Source: Bacteroidota bacterium
GTDB taxonomy: Bacteria > Bacteroidota > Bacteroidia > B-17B0 > Aurantibacillaceae
DNA: 64,000 nt
Direction: 5' to 3'
Assembly: GCA_018267655.1 (NCBI GenBank)
Contig: JAFDYB010000057.1
Location: 124,001-188,000, forward strand
The notes below the pieces were generated by a model that was not told the origin of the DNA, searched no databases, and saw only the letters and a list, made by a program, of their open reading frames with translations. Below are positions 1-8,842 of this stretch, in pieces. Position 1 is the stretch's first letter, and the number at the start of each line of letters is the position of its first letter. A program made the position numbers and the translations under genes.

Positions 1-128
1 GTGAGATTAAAGGCAAAACCTATTTAACTAAGCTAAGAATAGATAAAAAAACGGTGATTATTGTTCGTACTAAAGAAAGTCTAAAACAATGGATGAACAA
101 ATATCCTGAAGCTGTTGAAGTTCTTTAA
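1..128 (+). CDS. C-terminal end of an unidentified protein (partial)
   Basis: The reading frame that begins at base 3 stays open from the window edge to a TAA at 126-128 and encodes 41 residues ending in WMNKYPEAVEVL. Codon use looks normal for this genome, with many AAA, GAA and ATT codons, so it is probably the tail of a real gene that starts upstream. The fragment is basic and hydrophilic, with no motif I can assign to a family. The next gene starts 54 bases downstream, so the two may be co-transcribed. Confidence 0.6.
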   Translation, partial: EIKGKTYLTKLRIDKKTVIIVRTKESLKQWMNKYPEAVEVL

Positions 129-182
129 AAAATATTCGATTTTTTTTTAAAGAAATAAATATCTTAGCGAGGTAAATACATT

Positions 183-962
183 ATGCATAAATACATTACC
201 TCAGAATTAAAACAAAACGTTTTAACCATTAAACTTAACCGTCCCGAAAAATTTAACAGTTTCAACAGGGCAATGGCGCTTGAACTAATTTCAGAATTAG
301 AAAGCGCAAAAAATAACAAAGACACTAGATGTATTGTTTTAACCGGAGAAGGTAAAGCCTTTTGCGCCGGACAAGATTTATCAGAAGCAATTGATCCAAG
401 CGGTGTTGGAATAGAACGTATCATTAAAGAACACTACAACCCAATAGTACTTGCAATTAGAGAAATTGAAAAACCTGTAATAGCAGCTGTGAATGGAGTT
501 GCAGCAGGTGCAGGTGCAAATATAGCTCTGGCTTGTGATATCGTCTTTATGGCAAAATCAGCCAGTTTTATTCAAGCATTTAGTAAAATTGGATTAATTC
601 CGGATAGTGGCGGTACTTACACTTTGCCACGAGCAATTGGCTTTAATTTAGCAAGCGCATTAATGATTACAGGCGATAAAGTAACTGCAGAAGAAGCGCA
701 CCACTATGGCTTAGCATACAAAGTATTCGACGATAATTCACTGTTAGAACAAGCCTTGGTAAATGCCCGTCATATAGCAACTTTACCAACAAAAGCAATT
801 GGCTTAACTAAACGTTTACTTAATAAAAGCGCAAACAATTCACTCGAACAACAGTTAATACTCGAGTGTAACACTCAAATTGAGGCAGCAAATACTTACG
901 ATCATAAAGAAGGCGTAAATGCCTTTCTTGAAAAGAGACACCCAAATTTTAAAGGAGAATAA
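183..962 (+). CDS. Enoyl-CoA hydratase/isomerase family protein, PaaG-like
   Basis: A 259-residue crotonase-fold protein, the full normal length. It carries the oxyanion-hole signature FCAGQDL at residues 60-66, the second loop GVAAGAGAN at about 105-113, and IPDSGG at 139-144. The Asp at residue 141 sits where PaaG-type isomerases (ring-1,2-epoxyphenylacetyl-CoA isomerase) have their catalytic Asp and where ordinary hydratases have Glu. The C-terminus KEGVNAFLEKRHPNFKGE is also typical of PaaG-like members. The family acts on CoA thioesters in phenylacetate breakdown or beta-oxidation. No other paa genes are in the window, so a general fatty-acid role is equally possible. It is followed after 7 bases by a small secreted protein and then a Sua5-family gene on the same strand, which suggests one transcript. 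Confidence 0.85.
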   Translation: MHKYITSELKQNVLTIKLNRPEKFNSFNRAMALELISELESAKNNKDTRCIVLTGEGKAFCAGQDLSEAIDPSGVGIERIIKEHYNPIVLAIREIEKPVIAAVNGVAAGAGANIALACDIVFMAKSASFIQAFSKIGLIPDSGGTYTLPRAIGFNLASALMITGDKVTAEEAHHYGLAYKVFDDNSLLEQALVNARHIATLPTKAIGLTKRLLNKSANNSLEQQLILECNTQIEAANTYDHKEGVNAFLEKRHPNFKGE

Positions 963-969
963 AAGCTAA

Positions 970-1248
970 ATGATGCGAAAAATAGTTTTAATATTTTCCT
1001 TACTCGGAGTTTTTTCCATTCAAAAAATATACGCACAAGATGGAATTTATACTTCAAAAAAAGAGCGCAAACGCATGTGGCGAAGAGCGCATAGAAGTAA
1101 AGGCCCTTCAAACCCATATATTGATGCTAAGGCAAAAGATAAACCTAGTGCAAGGCTTTCAAGAGGTGATAAGCGAGAGTTAAGAAAGCAAAAACGCGAA
1201 GCCAGGCGACAATTGCGAAAAAGTAAACATAAATTACATACGCAATAA
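970..1248 (+). CDS. Small basic secreted protein of unknown function
   Basis: A 92-residue protein. An N-terminal signal peptide is clear: hydrophobic residues about 4-20 followed by IYAQDG, with probable cleavage after Ala22. The mature part is extremely basic and Arg/Lys-rich (KKERKRMWRRAHRSKG, then KRELRKQKREARRQLRKSK), with almost no hydrophobic core, so it may be disordered or bind an acidic partner such as nucleic acid or lipopolysaccharide. I do not recognise a family. It lies 7 bases after the enoyl-CoA hydratase gene and 5 bases before the Sua5-family gene, so it is embedded in an operon. The start at the first ATG keeps an intact signal peptide; the second Met codon is also possible. 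Confidence 0.65.
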   Translation: MMRKIVLIFSLLGVFSIQKIYAQDGIYTSKKERKRMWRRAHRSKGPSNPYIDAKAKDKPSARLSRGDKRELRKQKREARRQLRKSKHKLHTQ

Positions 1249-1253
1249 ATAAA

Positions 1254-1883
1254 ATGCTTTTTAGGCTAAACGAAGAAAATATTAATCCAACCGTGATTGA
1301 TTCGATTATTGAAATTCTTAAAAAAGACGGCATCATTATTTATCCCACAGATACTGTTTATGCATTGGGTTGCGATATTTATAATCAAAAAGCAATTGAA
1401 AAAATTTGCAGATTAAAAGGCATCAAACCCGAAAAAAATAATTTTAGTTTTGTATGCTCGAGCCTTAGCCATTTAAGCAGTTTCACAAAACCAATTTCAA
1501 ACTCAATTTTTAGAGTAATGAAAAAAGCATTGCCGGGCCCTTACACCTTTATTTTAGAAGCAAACTCCGATGTACCTAAAATATTAAAACAAAATAAAAA
1601 AACCATTGGCATTAGGGTTCCTAATAATAAAATTTGCAAAACTATTGTAGAAACCTTAGGTAATCCTATCATTACAACAAGTTTACACGACTTAAATAAT
1701 GAAATTACAGAGTACTATAACGACCCATCTGAAATATACGAGCAATACAAAGATAAGGTAGATGCAGTGATTGACGCAGGTTATGGAAACATATATGCCA
1801 GCACTGTAATTGACTGTTCCGGCGAAACTAACGAATTTAAAGTAGTGCGCGAGGGCTTAGGCTCAATAGATGTTTTATATTAA
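1254..1883 (+). CDS. Sua5/YciO/YrdC family protein (L-threonylcarbamoyladenylate synthase-like)
   Basis: A 209-residue single YrdC-like domain protein. It shows the family start motif IIIYPTDTVYALGCD at residues 27-41, the basic substrate-binding stretch CRLKGIKPEKNNFSF at about 52-66, and PGPYTFIL near 94-101, followed by IGIRVPNN. YrdC/Sua5 enzymes make threonylcarbamoyl-AMP from threonine, bicarbonate and ATP for the tRNA t6A modification. This short form without the C-terminal Sua5 domain resembles the YciO-like branch common in Bacteroidota, whose activity is less certain. It starts 5 bases after the small secreted protein. Its TAA stop is read as TAA on both strands through a TTAA shared with the convergent desaturase gene. 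Confidence 0.85.
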   Translation: MLFRLNEENINPTVIDSIIEILKKDGIIIYPTDTVYALGCDIYNQKAIEKICRLKGIKPEKNNFSFVCSSLSHLSSFTKPISNSIFRVMKKALPGPYTFILEANSDVPKILKQNKKTIGIRVPNNKICKTIVETLGNPIITTSLHDLNNEITEYYNDPSEIYEQYKDKVDAVIDAGYGNIYASTVIDCSGETNEFKVVREGLGSIDVLY

Positions 1884-2968
1884 GTCCTTCCAAATTTATA
1901 TAGCATTTTTTGATGCGACCATACGGCCCCAATAAATGTACGTTTTGAGTGGTAAGGTAAATTAAACTCAGAGGCCACTTGTTTTACTATTTCCGAAATT
2001 TTGTAGTAGTGAACATGACAAATGGAAGGAAATAAGTGATGTTCAATTTGATAATTTAAGCCGCCAATGAACCATGAAAATACACGATCTTTCATTCCAA
2101 AATTCATGGTTGTTTTTAATTGATGCACTGCCCAATCGTTTTCGAAATTTGAGCCATCAGCAGGCACAGGAAATTCTGCCGATTCAACAACATGAGCCGA
2201 TTGAAAAATACATGCCAATATAAAACCTGCAATAAAATGTAATACAAAATAACCTAATAACCAATTTAAAAAAGTCATATTAGGTACTAAAAACAAAGGT
2301 AAAAGCATATAAGCAAAGTAAAATATTTTAGATAAAATCACTACTGTTAACTGCTTACCCAAAGTTGTTTTTGTATTGGTATAATGCCCTTGCTTTTTGT
2401 AGCGAATGGCCTGTTTAAAATCTTTAGTAGTACTCCACATTAAAGTCATAAAACCATAAAAAAACCACGCATAAATAAATTGCAGTGAATGAATTTTTTT
2501 GAGCTTAGAGTGCGGTTCAAAACGTAAAAAACCCGGAGGCGCAATATCTTCGTCAACCTCATGTACATTAGTATAGGTATGATGAATAACGTTGTGTTGA
2601 ATTTTCCAATTATTAGCATGCCCTCCCAATAAATTTAGTGTAAATCCAAGCAAATCATTTACTTTTTGGTTTTTGCTGTAACTGCCGTGATTAGCATCGT
2701 GCATCACACATAAACCAATGCCTGCCATTGCCGACCCCATAAGAGCAGACATAAATAACCACATCAGTTTAGATTCAAATACGTTGAATAAAATTAAAAA
2801 ATAGGGCACAAAATAAAGACCTATCATAAACACTGTTTTTAAATACATGTTTATGTTACCTGTTTTACTAAGGTTATTTTCTCTGAAGTATAAATCTACG
2901 CGTTTGCGTAATTCAGTATAAAATTGCCGATTGCTATTATTAAAGCGAAGATTATTTACTAATGCCAT
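1880..2968 (-). CDS. Membrane fatty acid desaturase, front-end (delta-6-like) type
   Basis: A 362-residue integral membrane di-iron desaturase. Three histidine boxes are present in order: HDANH at residues 90-94, HNVIHH at 125-130, and QIEHH at 307-311. A Gln in the third box in place of the usual first His is the mark of front-end or linoleoyl-CoA-type desaturases. No cytochrome b5 domain is fused, as usual for bacterial members. Hydrophobic segments lie at about 44-63, 68-88, 162-180 and 205-260. It would insert a double bond into acyl chains of membrane lipids. It is monocistronic, convergent with the Sua5-family gene, and has a good TAnnTTTG box 21 bases upstream of the ATG. Confidence 0.88.
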   Translation of the reverse strand: MALVNNLRFNNSNRQFYTELRKRVDLYFRENNLSKTGNINMYLKTVFMIGLYFVPYFLILFNVFESKLMWLFMSALMGSAMAGIGLCVMHDANHGSYSKNQKVNDLLGFTLNLLGGHANNWKIQHNVIHHTYTNVHEVDEDIAPPGFLRFEPHSKLKKIHSLQFIYAWFFYGFMTLMWSTTKDFKQAIRYKKQGHYTNTKTTLGKQLTVVILSKIFYFAYMLLPLFLVPNMTFLNWLLGYFVLHFIAGFILACIFQSAHVVESAEFPVPADGSNFENDWAVHQLKTTMNFGMKDRVFSWFIGGLNYQIEHHLFPSICHVHYYKISEIVKQVASEFNLPYHSKRTFIGAVWSHQKMLYKFGRT

Positions 2969-2989
2969 TTAGTTTAGTTAAAAATGCTG

Positions 2990-2997
2990 CAAAGATA
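2990..2997 (-). promoter_or_regulatory. -7 promoter box for the desaturase gene
   Basis: On the minus strand the sequence TATCTTTG matches the Bacteroidota -7 consensus TAnnTTTG exactly. It lies 21 bases upstream of the desaturase start. I see no clear TTG-type -33 element at the expected distance, so the call rests on this box and its position. Confidence 0.5.
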
Positions 2998-3048
2998 CAA
3001 AAAAATTTACAATACCCTTACACTTGATTTTTATCATTATGGCAAAAA

Positions 3049-3396
3049 CTATTTCTTTTCTTCCTTATAGGTGGCTTTGTCAGCTTTTTTTTGATCCCTA
3101 TCGGCTTGTATTTTTGCTTTATCCTCTCTTATTTTCGCTTTATCTTCTTTAATCAACGCCTTATCCTCTTTTATAGCCATTTTGTTTCCTGTTGCGCGGT
3201 CTTGTTTTAGTTTAGCTTCATCTGCTTCTTTTTTATCTTTATCGAAGCTTTTTTGTGCTTTATCTTCTTTTATAACAGCCTTATCTTTTTTAATCTCTTG
3301 TTTTGTTACTGTTGCACTGTTTTGCGAGTATGCATTTTGAAAAGCCACTAGGATTAAACCTAATATTAAGCTTTTTTGAATGGGTTGTTTTGTCAT
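3049..3396 (-). CDS. Secreted heptad-repeat protein, highly charged helix
   Basis: A 115-residue protein with a signal peptide (hydrophobic residues 10-20, probable cleavage after NAYSQ). The mature chain is almost entirely Lys, Asp, Glu and Ala. Residues about 74-108 form clear seven-residue repeats: IKEDKAL, IKEDKAK, IREDKAK, IQADRDQ, KKADKAT. Ile, or a substitute, recurs every seventh position with alternating charges elsewhere, the pattern of a long charged alpha helix or weak coiled coil. I know of no named family for it; similar KEDK-rich secreted proteins occur in Bacteroidota. It stands alone, with its own -7 box. The function is unknown. Confidence 0.65.
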   Translation of the reverse strand: MTKQPIQKSLILGLILVAFQNAYSQNSATVTKQEIKKDKAVIKEDKAQKSFDKDKKEADEAKLKQDRATGNKMAIKEDKALIKEDKAKIREDKAKIQADRDQKKADKATYKEEKK

Positions 3397-3415
3397 AAAA
3401 AATTGTTTTAAAACA

Positions 3416-3423
3416 CAAATGTA
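3416..3423 (-). promoter_or_regulatory. -7 promoter box for the heptad-repeat protein gene
   Basis: The minus strand reads TACATTTG, an exact TAnnTTTG match, 19 bases upstream of the ATG at 3396. It leaves a leader of roughly a dozen bases. No convincing -33 element is visible. Confidence 0.45.
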
Positions 3424-3643
3424 AAAAAATATAGCTTAATATAGACTTAAAAAATCATAAATATGATCTGTAATCTACAAAATCCAGCCCTGCTCCTCCA
3501 AGAAGGGAAGCATTTTCAATTATTCTGTCAGTTCGAGCGATTCGAGAACCTCAACGCCTGAAAAAGGATAACGCCAACGCGCCCTCAGCGAAACGCCTTT
3601 GCCTACGCTCTTTTTTTACAGTATCTTCTAAAAAAAATTCAAG

Positions 3644-3701
3644 GTCATTCCGAAATGTTTCGGAATCTTAGAACGAGATGCTGAAACTAGTTCAGCATGA
3701 C
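3644..3701. repeat. Double palindromic intergenic repeat (REP-like)
   Basis: Two perfect inverted repeats lie side by side. The first is attccgaaa-tg-tttcggaat at 3647-3666 and the second is atgctgaa-actag-ttcagcat at 3678-3698. The whole unit is bounded by gtcat at 3644-3648 and its complement atgac at 3697-3701, so it could fold into a two-armed structure closed by an outer stem. From memory this type of element recurs between genes in Bacteroidota genomes; the family membership is recalled and was not checked here. Confidence 0.6.
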
Positions 3702-4069
3702 ACTAAAAAAATCCCGACCTCTTAAAATTTCACGTAAAAAATCGAGTTCATAAAAAGCGCAGGGCTGTGAAAAGACGATTTGTTGTTTGAAGCTCGGCGC
3801 AAACTTGTGGGTGGAGAGCGAGTTCCAAATCGTCGGGCTTTATGAACGATGATTTTTAGTGAAAGGTTATGCTTTTTGACTTTTTGTTTCTTTTGGGTTA
3901 AGCTAAAAGAAAGGAGAAGAGAAAATTATTTTGCTTACTTTTTATGTTTTACACAGCCCCAACTCATCCAAGGAGAGGGATAGCGGACGGGTAAAGAAAT
4001 CGGTGTTTCGACAAGCTCAGCAAGCTCGTTTCAATCTTACCTTATGTTTTTATTCGGGATAATTAAAAT

Positions 4070-5005
4070 TCAATACAAAAACTGAATTAACTCTTTATAC
4101 TTGCCTTCAAAAATTGGCCTTGGCGACTTGCGGTAAAAAATAGTTAACTCTTGATTTAATGAACTTACTGCTTTTGCTAAAGACTCATATAAAAAATGTT
4201 TTTGAATAGGAACAAATTGTTGATTTACTTTTAAATGCACTGCCGCAGGATTTTTATTTGATTTTTTTGCTAATTCTCGCTCTTCTAAAAATGTTTTATT
4301 AACGGTATAGTTTAATAAAATACCTGATTTTTTATGTATTACCGTTATTGGAAAATCAAACGTGGTAACTAAAAATTTTTCTTGAAATTCATAAGGGAAA
4401 GGTGCATTTAACTGATGGCCATATTTATTTTTAATAATAATGCTTCCTTGTTTTGTTGCATTACCTGCCTCAACTATTTTCCTGGCAGAATCTTCGGGAA
4501 CAAACCCTATAGAAGAATTGTAGGCGTAATCGCGTTCGGCTATTAAAAAAAATTTTTCGGTTAGTTTTATTTTTGAGTCAATATTTAAATTAGTATCTAA
4601 AAACATATTCGAACGATATCCATCAACAAGGCTGTCGCTCGAATTGCTGTATATAAAATACAATTTTGAGAAATTATAATTGTCGATATATGCCATCATC
4701 GTATTTTTATTGATAGCATATTGCTCTATTATTTTTTGATTAGCTTTTGTAGTATCTCCCATTTTAAAATAGGCATTAATAAGTTTGATATTAGTTTTTA
4801 ATCGTACTACTAACGCGCCGGAATCCTTTAATTGATTTACCTGCCAAGCACTAATAATCATTCTTTTTTTTCTGAATTGCGAAAATTGTTCCTTGTCTTT
4901 ATACTCTTGATTATTCGACTCTATACGACTAGTTTGAGCAAAGTTTGCACAAAAAACAAGGGTTAAAAAAATAGCAAAACTGTTTTTATTTAATTTCGGC
5001 ACCAT
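4070..5005 (-). CDS. Secreted protein of unknown function
   Basis: A 311-residue protein with a signal peptide (basic residues 4-7, hydrophobic 9-22, probable cleavage after NFAQ). The rest is hydrophilic with Lys-rich stretches and no family motif that I recognise. A segment near residues 58-90 ([21 protein letters not shown]) looks like a helical repeat of the TPR sort. The start codon lies inside the last codons of metG (20-base overlap), so translation is probably coupled to the methionyl-tRNA synthetase. It is convergent with nothing; the palindrome-rich spacer lies downstream. Confidence 0.65.
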   Translation of the reverse strand: MVPKLNKNSFAIFLTLVFCANFAQTSRIESNNQEYKDKEQFSQFRKKRMIISAWQVNQLKDSGALVVRLKTNIKLINAYFKMGDTTKANQKIIEQYAINKNTMMAYIDNYNFSKLYFIYSNSSDSLVDGYRSNMFLDTNLNIDSKIKLTEKFFLIAERDYAYNSSIGFVPEDSARKIVEAGNATKQGSIIIKNKYGHQLNAPFPYEFQEKFLVTTFDFPITVIHKKSGILLNYTVNKTFLEERELAKKSNKNPAAVHLKVNQQFVPIQKHFLYESLAKAVSSLNQELTIFYRKSPRPIFEGKYKELIQFLY

Positions 5006-7022
5006 TGTTTATATTCTTTTTTTCCGGCGATATAAAGCTCAATTCTCCTTTACTGTTTTCGGCCATTAAAATCATGCCGTTGCTTTCAATGCCTTTAATT
5101 TTACGTGGTGCTAAGTTTGCAAGCAAGCATACTTGTTTACCAATAATTTCTGCAGGCGTATAATGTTTAGCAATACCACTAACAACCGTGCGCTTATCAA
5201 TTCCTGTATCAAGTATTATTTTTAGCAACTTATCGGTTTTAGGAACTTCCTCAGCAGACAATATCGTTGCTACTCTAATATCCATTTTAGTAAAATCGTC
5301 AAAAGTTGTTTCTTGTTTTATTGACTGGATAGCTTCAATTGTTTCTATTTTACTTTGTTTTAATTTTTCTATTTGTGCTTCAATATCTACATCTTCTATT
5401 TTAGCAAACAATAATTCTTCTTTTGCAATTTGGTGGTTTGATTGCAAATTATTTGTGTTGTTAGCAGACGGCCACTTTAAAGGCTGTATTGAAAGTAAAT
5501 CAAATAATTTTTTTGATGTAAAAGGTAAAAAAGGTTCACTTAAAATAGCCAAGTTAATTGTAATTTGAGCTGCAATATTCATTATTGTATTTACGCGCTC
5601 CGGTGCTATTTTTATTAGCTTCCAAGGTTCAGTGTCAGCTAAATATTTATTCCCTAAACGGGCAACATTCATTAATTCAGTAATTGCTTCTCTAAATTTA
5701 AATGTTTCTATACAATTGCTGATTTTTAATGGCGCCTTAGCTAACTCTTCAAGCACCAATAAATCTTCTTTTAAATATTGATTAGCTTGTGGGATTTTTC
5801 CTTCAAAAAATTTATGTGTTAACACAAGCGTTCTGTTTACAAAGTTTCCGTAAATTGCAACTAACTCGCTGTTGTTTTTTGTTTGAAAATCTTTCCAAGT
5901 AAAATCATTATCTTTATTTTCGGGGGCATTGCTACACAAAACATACCTAAGTACATCTTGTTTATTTTCAAAGTCGTTAAGATATTCGTGCAACCAAACA
6001 GCCCAGTTACGAGAGGTAGATATTTTTTGTCCTTCAAGGTTTAAAAACTCATTTGCAGGAACATTATCAGCAACAATATAATCACCATGTTCCATAAGCA
6101 TTGCCGGGAAAATTATGCAATGAAATACAATATTGTCTTTCCCAATAAAATGAATTAAGCGAGTATCACTGTTTTTCCAGTAATTTTCCCAAGAGTCGGG
6201 CAAAAGCTCTTTTGTTGCGCTAATATAACCAATTGGCGCATCAAACCATACATACAATACTTTTCCATTAGCGCCATCAACCGGAACCGGTATGCCCCAA
6301 TCAAGGTCGCGCGTCATAGCCCTTGGCTGTAAACCATCGCCACTTTCAATCCAACTTTTACATTGCCCAAATACGTTTGATTTCCATTCAGGGTGCGAAT
6401 CAATGTAAGCTTTAATTTTTGGTTGAAGTTTATCTAATGGTAAAAACCAATTTTTAGTTTGCTTTAAAACGGGTTTGCTTCCGCTAAGGGTTGATTTTGG
6501 ATTTATTAAATCAGTTGCATTTAATGAAGTACCGCAACGCTCACATTGGTCGCCGTATGCAGAGGGGTTAGCACATTTTGGACAAGTGCCTGTGATATAA
6601 CGATCTGCCAAAAATTGTTTTGCGTCTTCATCATAATACTGCTCAGTAACTTGCTCGGTAAAAGCTTTTTTGTTATATAATGTTTTAAAAAAATCAGAAG
6701 CTGTGCTGTGATGCGTTTTTGATGAAGTGCGAGAGTATATATCAAAACAAATACCAAAATCGGCAAAGCTTTTTTTCATTAATTCATGATATTTATCTAC
6801 AATAGCTTGGGGTGTTGTATGTTCCTTTTTTGCTTTGATAGTAATAGGCACCCCGTGCTCATCGCTACCACAAATAAATTTAACATCACAACCGTTGCTT
6901 CGTAAATAACGTGCATAAATATCAGCCGGGAGGTAACATCCCGCTAAATGACCGATATGAACCGGACCATTGGCATAAGGCAAAGCTGCGGTAATAAGTG
7001 TACGTTTAAATTTTTTCGACAT
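4986..7022 (-). CDS. metG: Methionine--tRNA ligase
   Basis: A 678-residue class I aminoacyl-tRNA synthetase that charges tRNA-Met in the cytoplasm. HIGH is at residues 22-25 and the KMSKS loop appears as KISTS at 333-337. A four-cysteine zinc knuckle (Cys147, Cys150, Cys160, Cys163) lies in the connective peptide, as in the E. coli-type enzyme. The last ~110 residues (from about 570) form a C-terminal EMAP/Trbp111-like tRNA-binding domain, with [19 protein letters not shown] and the GIESNGMIL motif. The length is normal for the two-domain form. It leads a two-gene unit with the overlapping secreted protein, and a TAnnTTTG box lies 28 bases upstream. Confidence 0.97.
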   Translation of the reverse strand: MSKKFKRTLITAALPYANGPVHIGHLAGCYLPADIYARYLRSNGCDVKFICGSDEHGVPITIKAKKEHTTPQAIVDKYHELMKKSFADFGICFDIYSRTSSKTHHSTASDFFKTLYNKKAFTEQVTEQYYDEDAKQFLADRYITGTCPKCANPSAYGDQCERCGTSLNATDLINPKSTLSGSKPVLKQTKNWFLPLDKLQPKIKAYIDSHPEWKSNVFGQCKSWIESGDGLQPRAMTRDLDWGIPVPVDGANGKVLYVWFDAPIGYISATKELLPDSWENYWKNSDTRLIHFIGKDNIVFHCIIFPAMLMEHGDYIVADNVPANEFLNLEGQKISTSRNWAVWLHEYLNDFENKQDVLRYVLCSNAPENKDNDFTWKDFQTKNNSELVAIYGNFVNRTLVLTHKFFEGKIPQANQYLKEDLLVLEELAKAPLKISNCIETFKFREAITELMNVARLGNKYLADTEPWKLIKIAPERVNTIMNIAAQITINLAILSEPFLPFTSKKLFDLLSIQPLKWPSANNTNNLQSNHQIAKEELLFAKIEDVDIEAQIEKLKQSKIETIEAIQSIKQETTFDDFTKMDIRVATILSAEEVPKTDKLLKIILDTGIDKRTVVSGIAKHYTPAEIIGKQVCLLANLAPRKIKGIESNGMILMAENSKGELSFISPEKKNINNGAEIK

Positions 7023-7050
7023 GCGTTATTGCTTTTATGATACGTTTTAG

Positions 7051-7058
7051 CAAAATTA
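7051..7058 (-). promoter_or_regulatory. -7 promoter box for metG
   Basis: The minus strand reads TAATTTTG, an exact TAnnTTTG match, 28 bases upstream of the metG ATG. The -33 region is AT-rich without a clear TTG at the usual distance. Confidence 0.4.
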
Positions 7059-7148
7059 TTTTTTATAACCATTACTAAATTCAGCCCACAAATATAATAA
7101 ACATATTACGCGCAATAAAAACTATATTAATTAATCACTATTAAACAT

Positions 7149-7156
7149 TACATTTG
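7149..7156 (+). promoter_or_regulatory. -7 promoter box for the LD-carboxypeptidase gene
   Basis: TACATTTG matches TAnnTTTG exactly and lies 16 bases before the ATG at 7173. With metG reading the other way, this intergenic region is a divergent promoter pair. Confidence 0.45.
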
Positions 7157-7172
7157 CTTGCTTATTTAAATA

Positions 7173-8078
7173 ATGAAAAACGAGTTAAAAATTTTACCAA
7201 AATATTTAAATAAAGGAGATACTGTTTTAATTATTGCAACAGCTAGGGCCAGAAATAAAGAGGCGATAGAACCTTCTATTACAATATTAAAACAATGGGG
7301 TTTAAAGGTAGAGCTTGGAGAAAACTTATTTAAAACACATCATCAATTTGCAGGAACAGATTTAGAACGAGCAAATGATTTGCAATGGGCCATTAATCAT
7401 AAAACTGCAAAAGCCGTAATTGTTGCCGGGGGTGGCTATGGCACAATACGTATTATTGATTTGGTTGATTTTAAAGCGCTTAAAAAATACCCTAAATGGT
7501 TTGTTGGTTACAGTGATGTAACAGCATTACATGCTCGTTTACTGCACTACAATTTTGCTTGTATTCATGGCGTATTGGCATTTCAGTTTAGTAAAAATAA
7601 ATTTGCAAGCAATAGTTTAAAAAATTGCTTATTCAACACTTCAATTAAATATAATATCCCCGTATCATCTTTAAATATAAGTGGTGCTTGTAAGGGAGAG
7701 GTAGTTGGCGGAAATCTTTCTCTTATTTATGCTTTAAGTGGTAGTAAAGATGATTTAGAAACAAAACACAAAATTTTATTTATTGAAGATATTGACGAGC
7801 AATTATACCATATTGACAGAATGATGCTACAGTTAAAACGCAGCGGTAAACTTAAAAATTTAAAAGGATTAATTGTAGGCGGCATGAGTGACATGAAAGA
7901 TAACGCTATACCATTTGGAAAAACTGCACAAGAAATAATTTTAGAATCTGTTAAAGAGTACAACTACCCGGTTTGCTTTAATTTTCCGGCAGGGCACATT
8001 GATAAGAATTTGGCAATTATTTTAGGTAAAAAAGCAACGCTAAAGGTAACTAAAACATCTGTTGATTTTTTTTACTAA
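7173..8078 (+). CDS. LD-carboxypeptidase (peptidase S66, muramoyltetrapeptide carboxypeptidase)
   Basis: A 301-residue member of peptidase family S66, which removes the terminal D-Ala from murein tetrapeptides during peptidoglycan recycling. The nucleophile motif GYSDVTALH places the catalytic Ser at residue 114. FIEDIDE at 203-209 supplies the Glu, and PAGHIDKNLAIILG supplies the His at about 275, giving the Ser-Glu-His triad in the family order. The N-terminal GDTVLIIATA strand and AGGGYG loop are also typical. There is no signal peptide, consistent with a cytoplasmic recycling enzyme. A 15-base-pair hairpin overlaps its stop codon. Confidence 0.92.
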   Translation: MKNELKILPKYLNKGDTVLIIATARARNKEAIEPSITILKQWGLKVELGENLFKTHHQFAGTDLERANDLQWAINHKTAKAVIVAGGGYGTIRIIDLVDFKALKKYPKWFVGYSDVTALHARLLHYNFACIHGVLAFQFSKNKFASNSLKNCLFNTSIKYNIPVSSLNISGACKGEVVGGNLSLIYALSGSKDDLETKHKILFIEDIDEQLYHIDRMMLQLKRSGKLKNLKGLIVGGMSDMKDNAIPFGKTAQEIILESVKEYNYPVCFNFPAGHIDKNLAIILGKKATLKVTKTSVDFFY

Positions 8079-8091
8079 AAATCAACAGATG
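8056..8091. terminator. Hairpin overlapping the LD-carboxypeptidase stop codon
   Basis: A perfect 15-bp inverted repeat (8056-8070 with 8077-8091, six-base loop) spans the TAA stop at 8076-8078 and the gap before the convergent ferritin gene. Runs of T lie in the upper stem and loop, not after the stem, so it is not a classic intrinsic terminator. It could still stop transcripts from both sides or protect 3' ends. Confidence 0.45.
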
Positions 8092-8108
8092 ATAAAATTA
8101 ATAAATAA

Positions 8109-8630
8109 TTACTTTTTTTCTTTATTAGTAGCCGCCTCTGCAGTTGCTAAACTTGTCATGTCTCTATCAAAAAAATACAAGCCGCTTTTATCATCGCCAA
8201 TTAATTTTAATTTATCAACTATTTGTCGTGCTAATGCTTCTTCTTCTATTTGCTCACTAACATACCATTGTAAAAAATTGTGTGTAGTATAATCTTTTTC
8301 TTTTAAAGTTATATCCACCAAGCCATTTATTTCGTTAGTTACTTTTATTTCGTGTTTTAGTATTTCTTCAAATACTGACTTAACCGATTTAAATGTTACG
8401 GGTGGTTGTTTTAAACTTGGCACTACACCATGCCCACCACGCTCATTTACAAACTTCACTAATTTTAGCATGTGCATTCTCTCTTCATCTGAATGAAGGT
8501 ACAAAAAAGCAGATACCCCATTTAAACCTTGCGTTTCTGCCCAACTAGCCATTGCTAAATAGTATTGCGATGATGATGCCTCTAACTCAATTTGTTTGTT
8601 TAGGGCTTGACTAACTTTTGATGATAACAT
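8109..8630 (-). CDS. ftnA: Ferritin (iron storage, non-haem)
   Basis: A 173-residue four-helix-bundle ferritin. The di-iron ferroxidase ligands fall at the standard positions: Glu17, Glu50, His53, Glu94, Glu126-Gln127 and Glu130. The length and lack of a signal peptide fit the prokaryotic FtnA type, a cytoplasmic 24-mer that oxidises Fe(II) and stores Fe(III). The C-terminal tail, after about residue 155, is Ala/Lys-rich and not conserved. It is convergent with the LD-carboxypeptidase gene and divergent from a peroxiredoxin gene, so an iron or peroxide stress response is a reasonable common theme. Confidence 0.95.
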   Translation of the reverse strand: MLSSKVSQALNKQIELEASSSQYYLAMASWAETQGLNGVSAFLYLHSDEERMHMLKLVKFVNERGGHGVVPSLKQPPVTFKSVKSVFEEILKHEIKVTNEINGLVDITLKEKDYTTHNFLQWYVSEQIEEEALARQIVDKLKLIGDDKSGLYFFDRDMTSLATAEAATNKEKK

Positions 8631-8808
8631 ATTTAAATTTTTTATAAAAATACTAATTAATACTTATAAAAAATGACAGAATATTAAATAAGCAGACAGG
8701 CCTTTTTGTTTAAGCTCTGCTTGCGTAAAACACATTTTGTACTGGTATTAATAATTGTTAATACATTACTTTAAGTTTTATGACCATTAATATTCGCTTG
8801 TAATTAAC

Positions 8809-8816
8809 TACCTTTG
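8809..8816 (+). promoter_or_regulatory. -7 promoter box for the peroxiredoxin gene
   Basis: TACCTTTG matches TAnnTTTG exactly and lies 26 bases before the ATG. The -33 region (about 8776-8790) is T-rich without an exact TTTG. Confidence 0.5.
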
Positions 8817-8842
8817 CACGATAAAAATTAAAATTTATTACT

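Larger units (their letters stand above)
3397..4069. other. Gene-free region rich in small palindromes
   Basis: This 673-base stretch holds no credible coding frame. It contains several recurrent-looking palindromic or repeat-like segments: an imperfect one with gttc and gaac ends at 3531-3549, a double palindrome at 3644-3701, and tttcgacaagctcagcaagctcg at about 4006-4028. It is locally richer in G+C than the flanking genes. Such strings resemble the short dispersed intergenic repeats seen in many Bacteroidota genomes. The segment around 3760-3920 shows no recognisable gene remnant. Confidence 0.55.

Noticed and set aside
3760..3920. Possible decayed gene in the palindrome-rich spacer
   Set aside because: No frame longer than a few dozen codons and no protein motif; it reads as repeat debris only.
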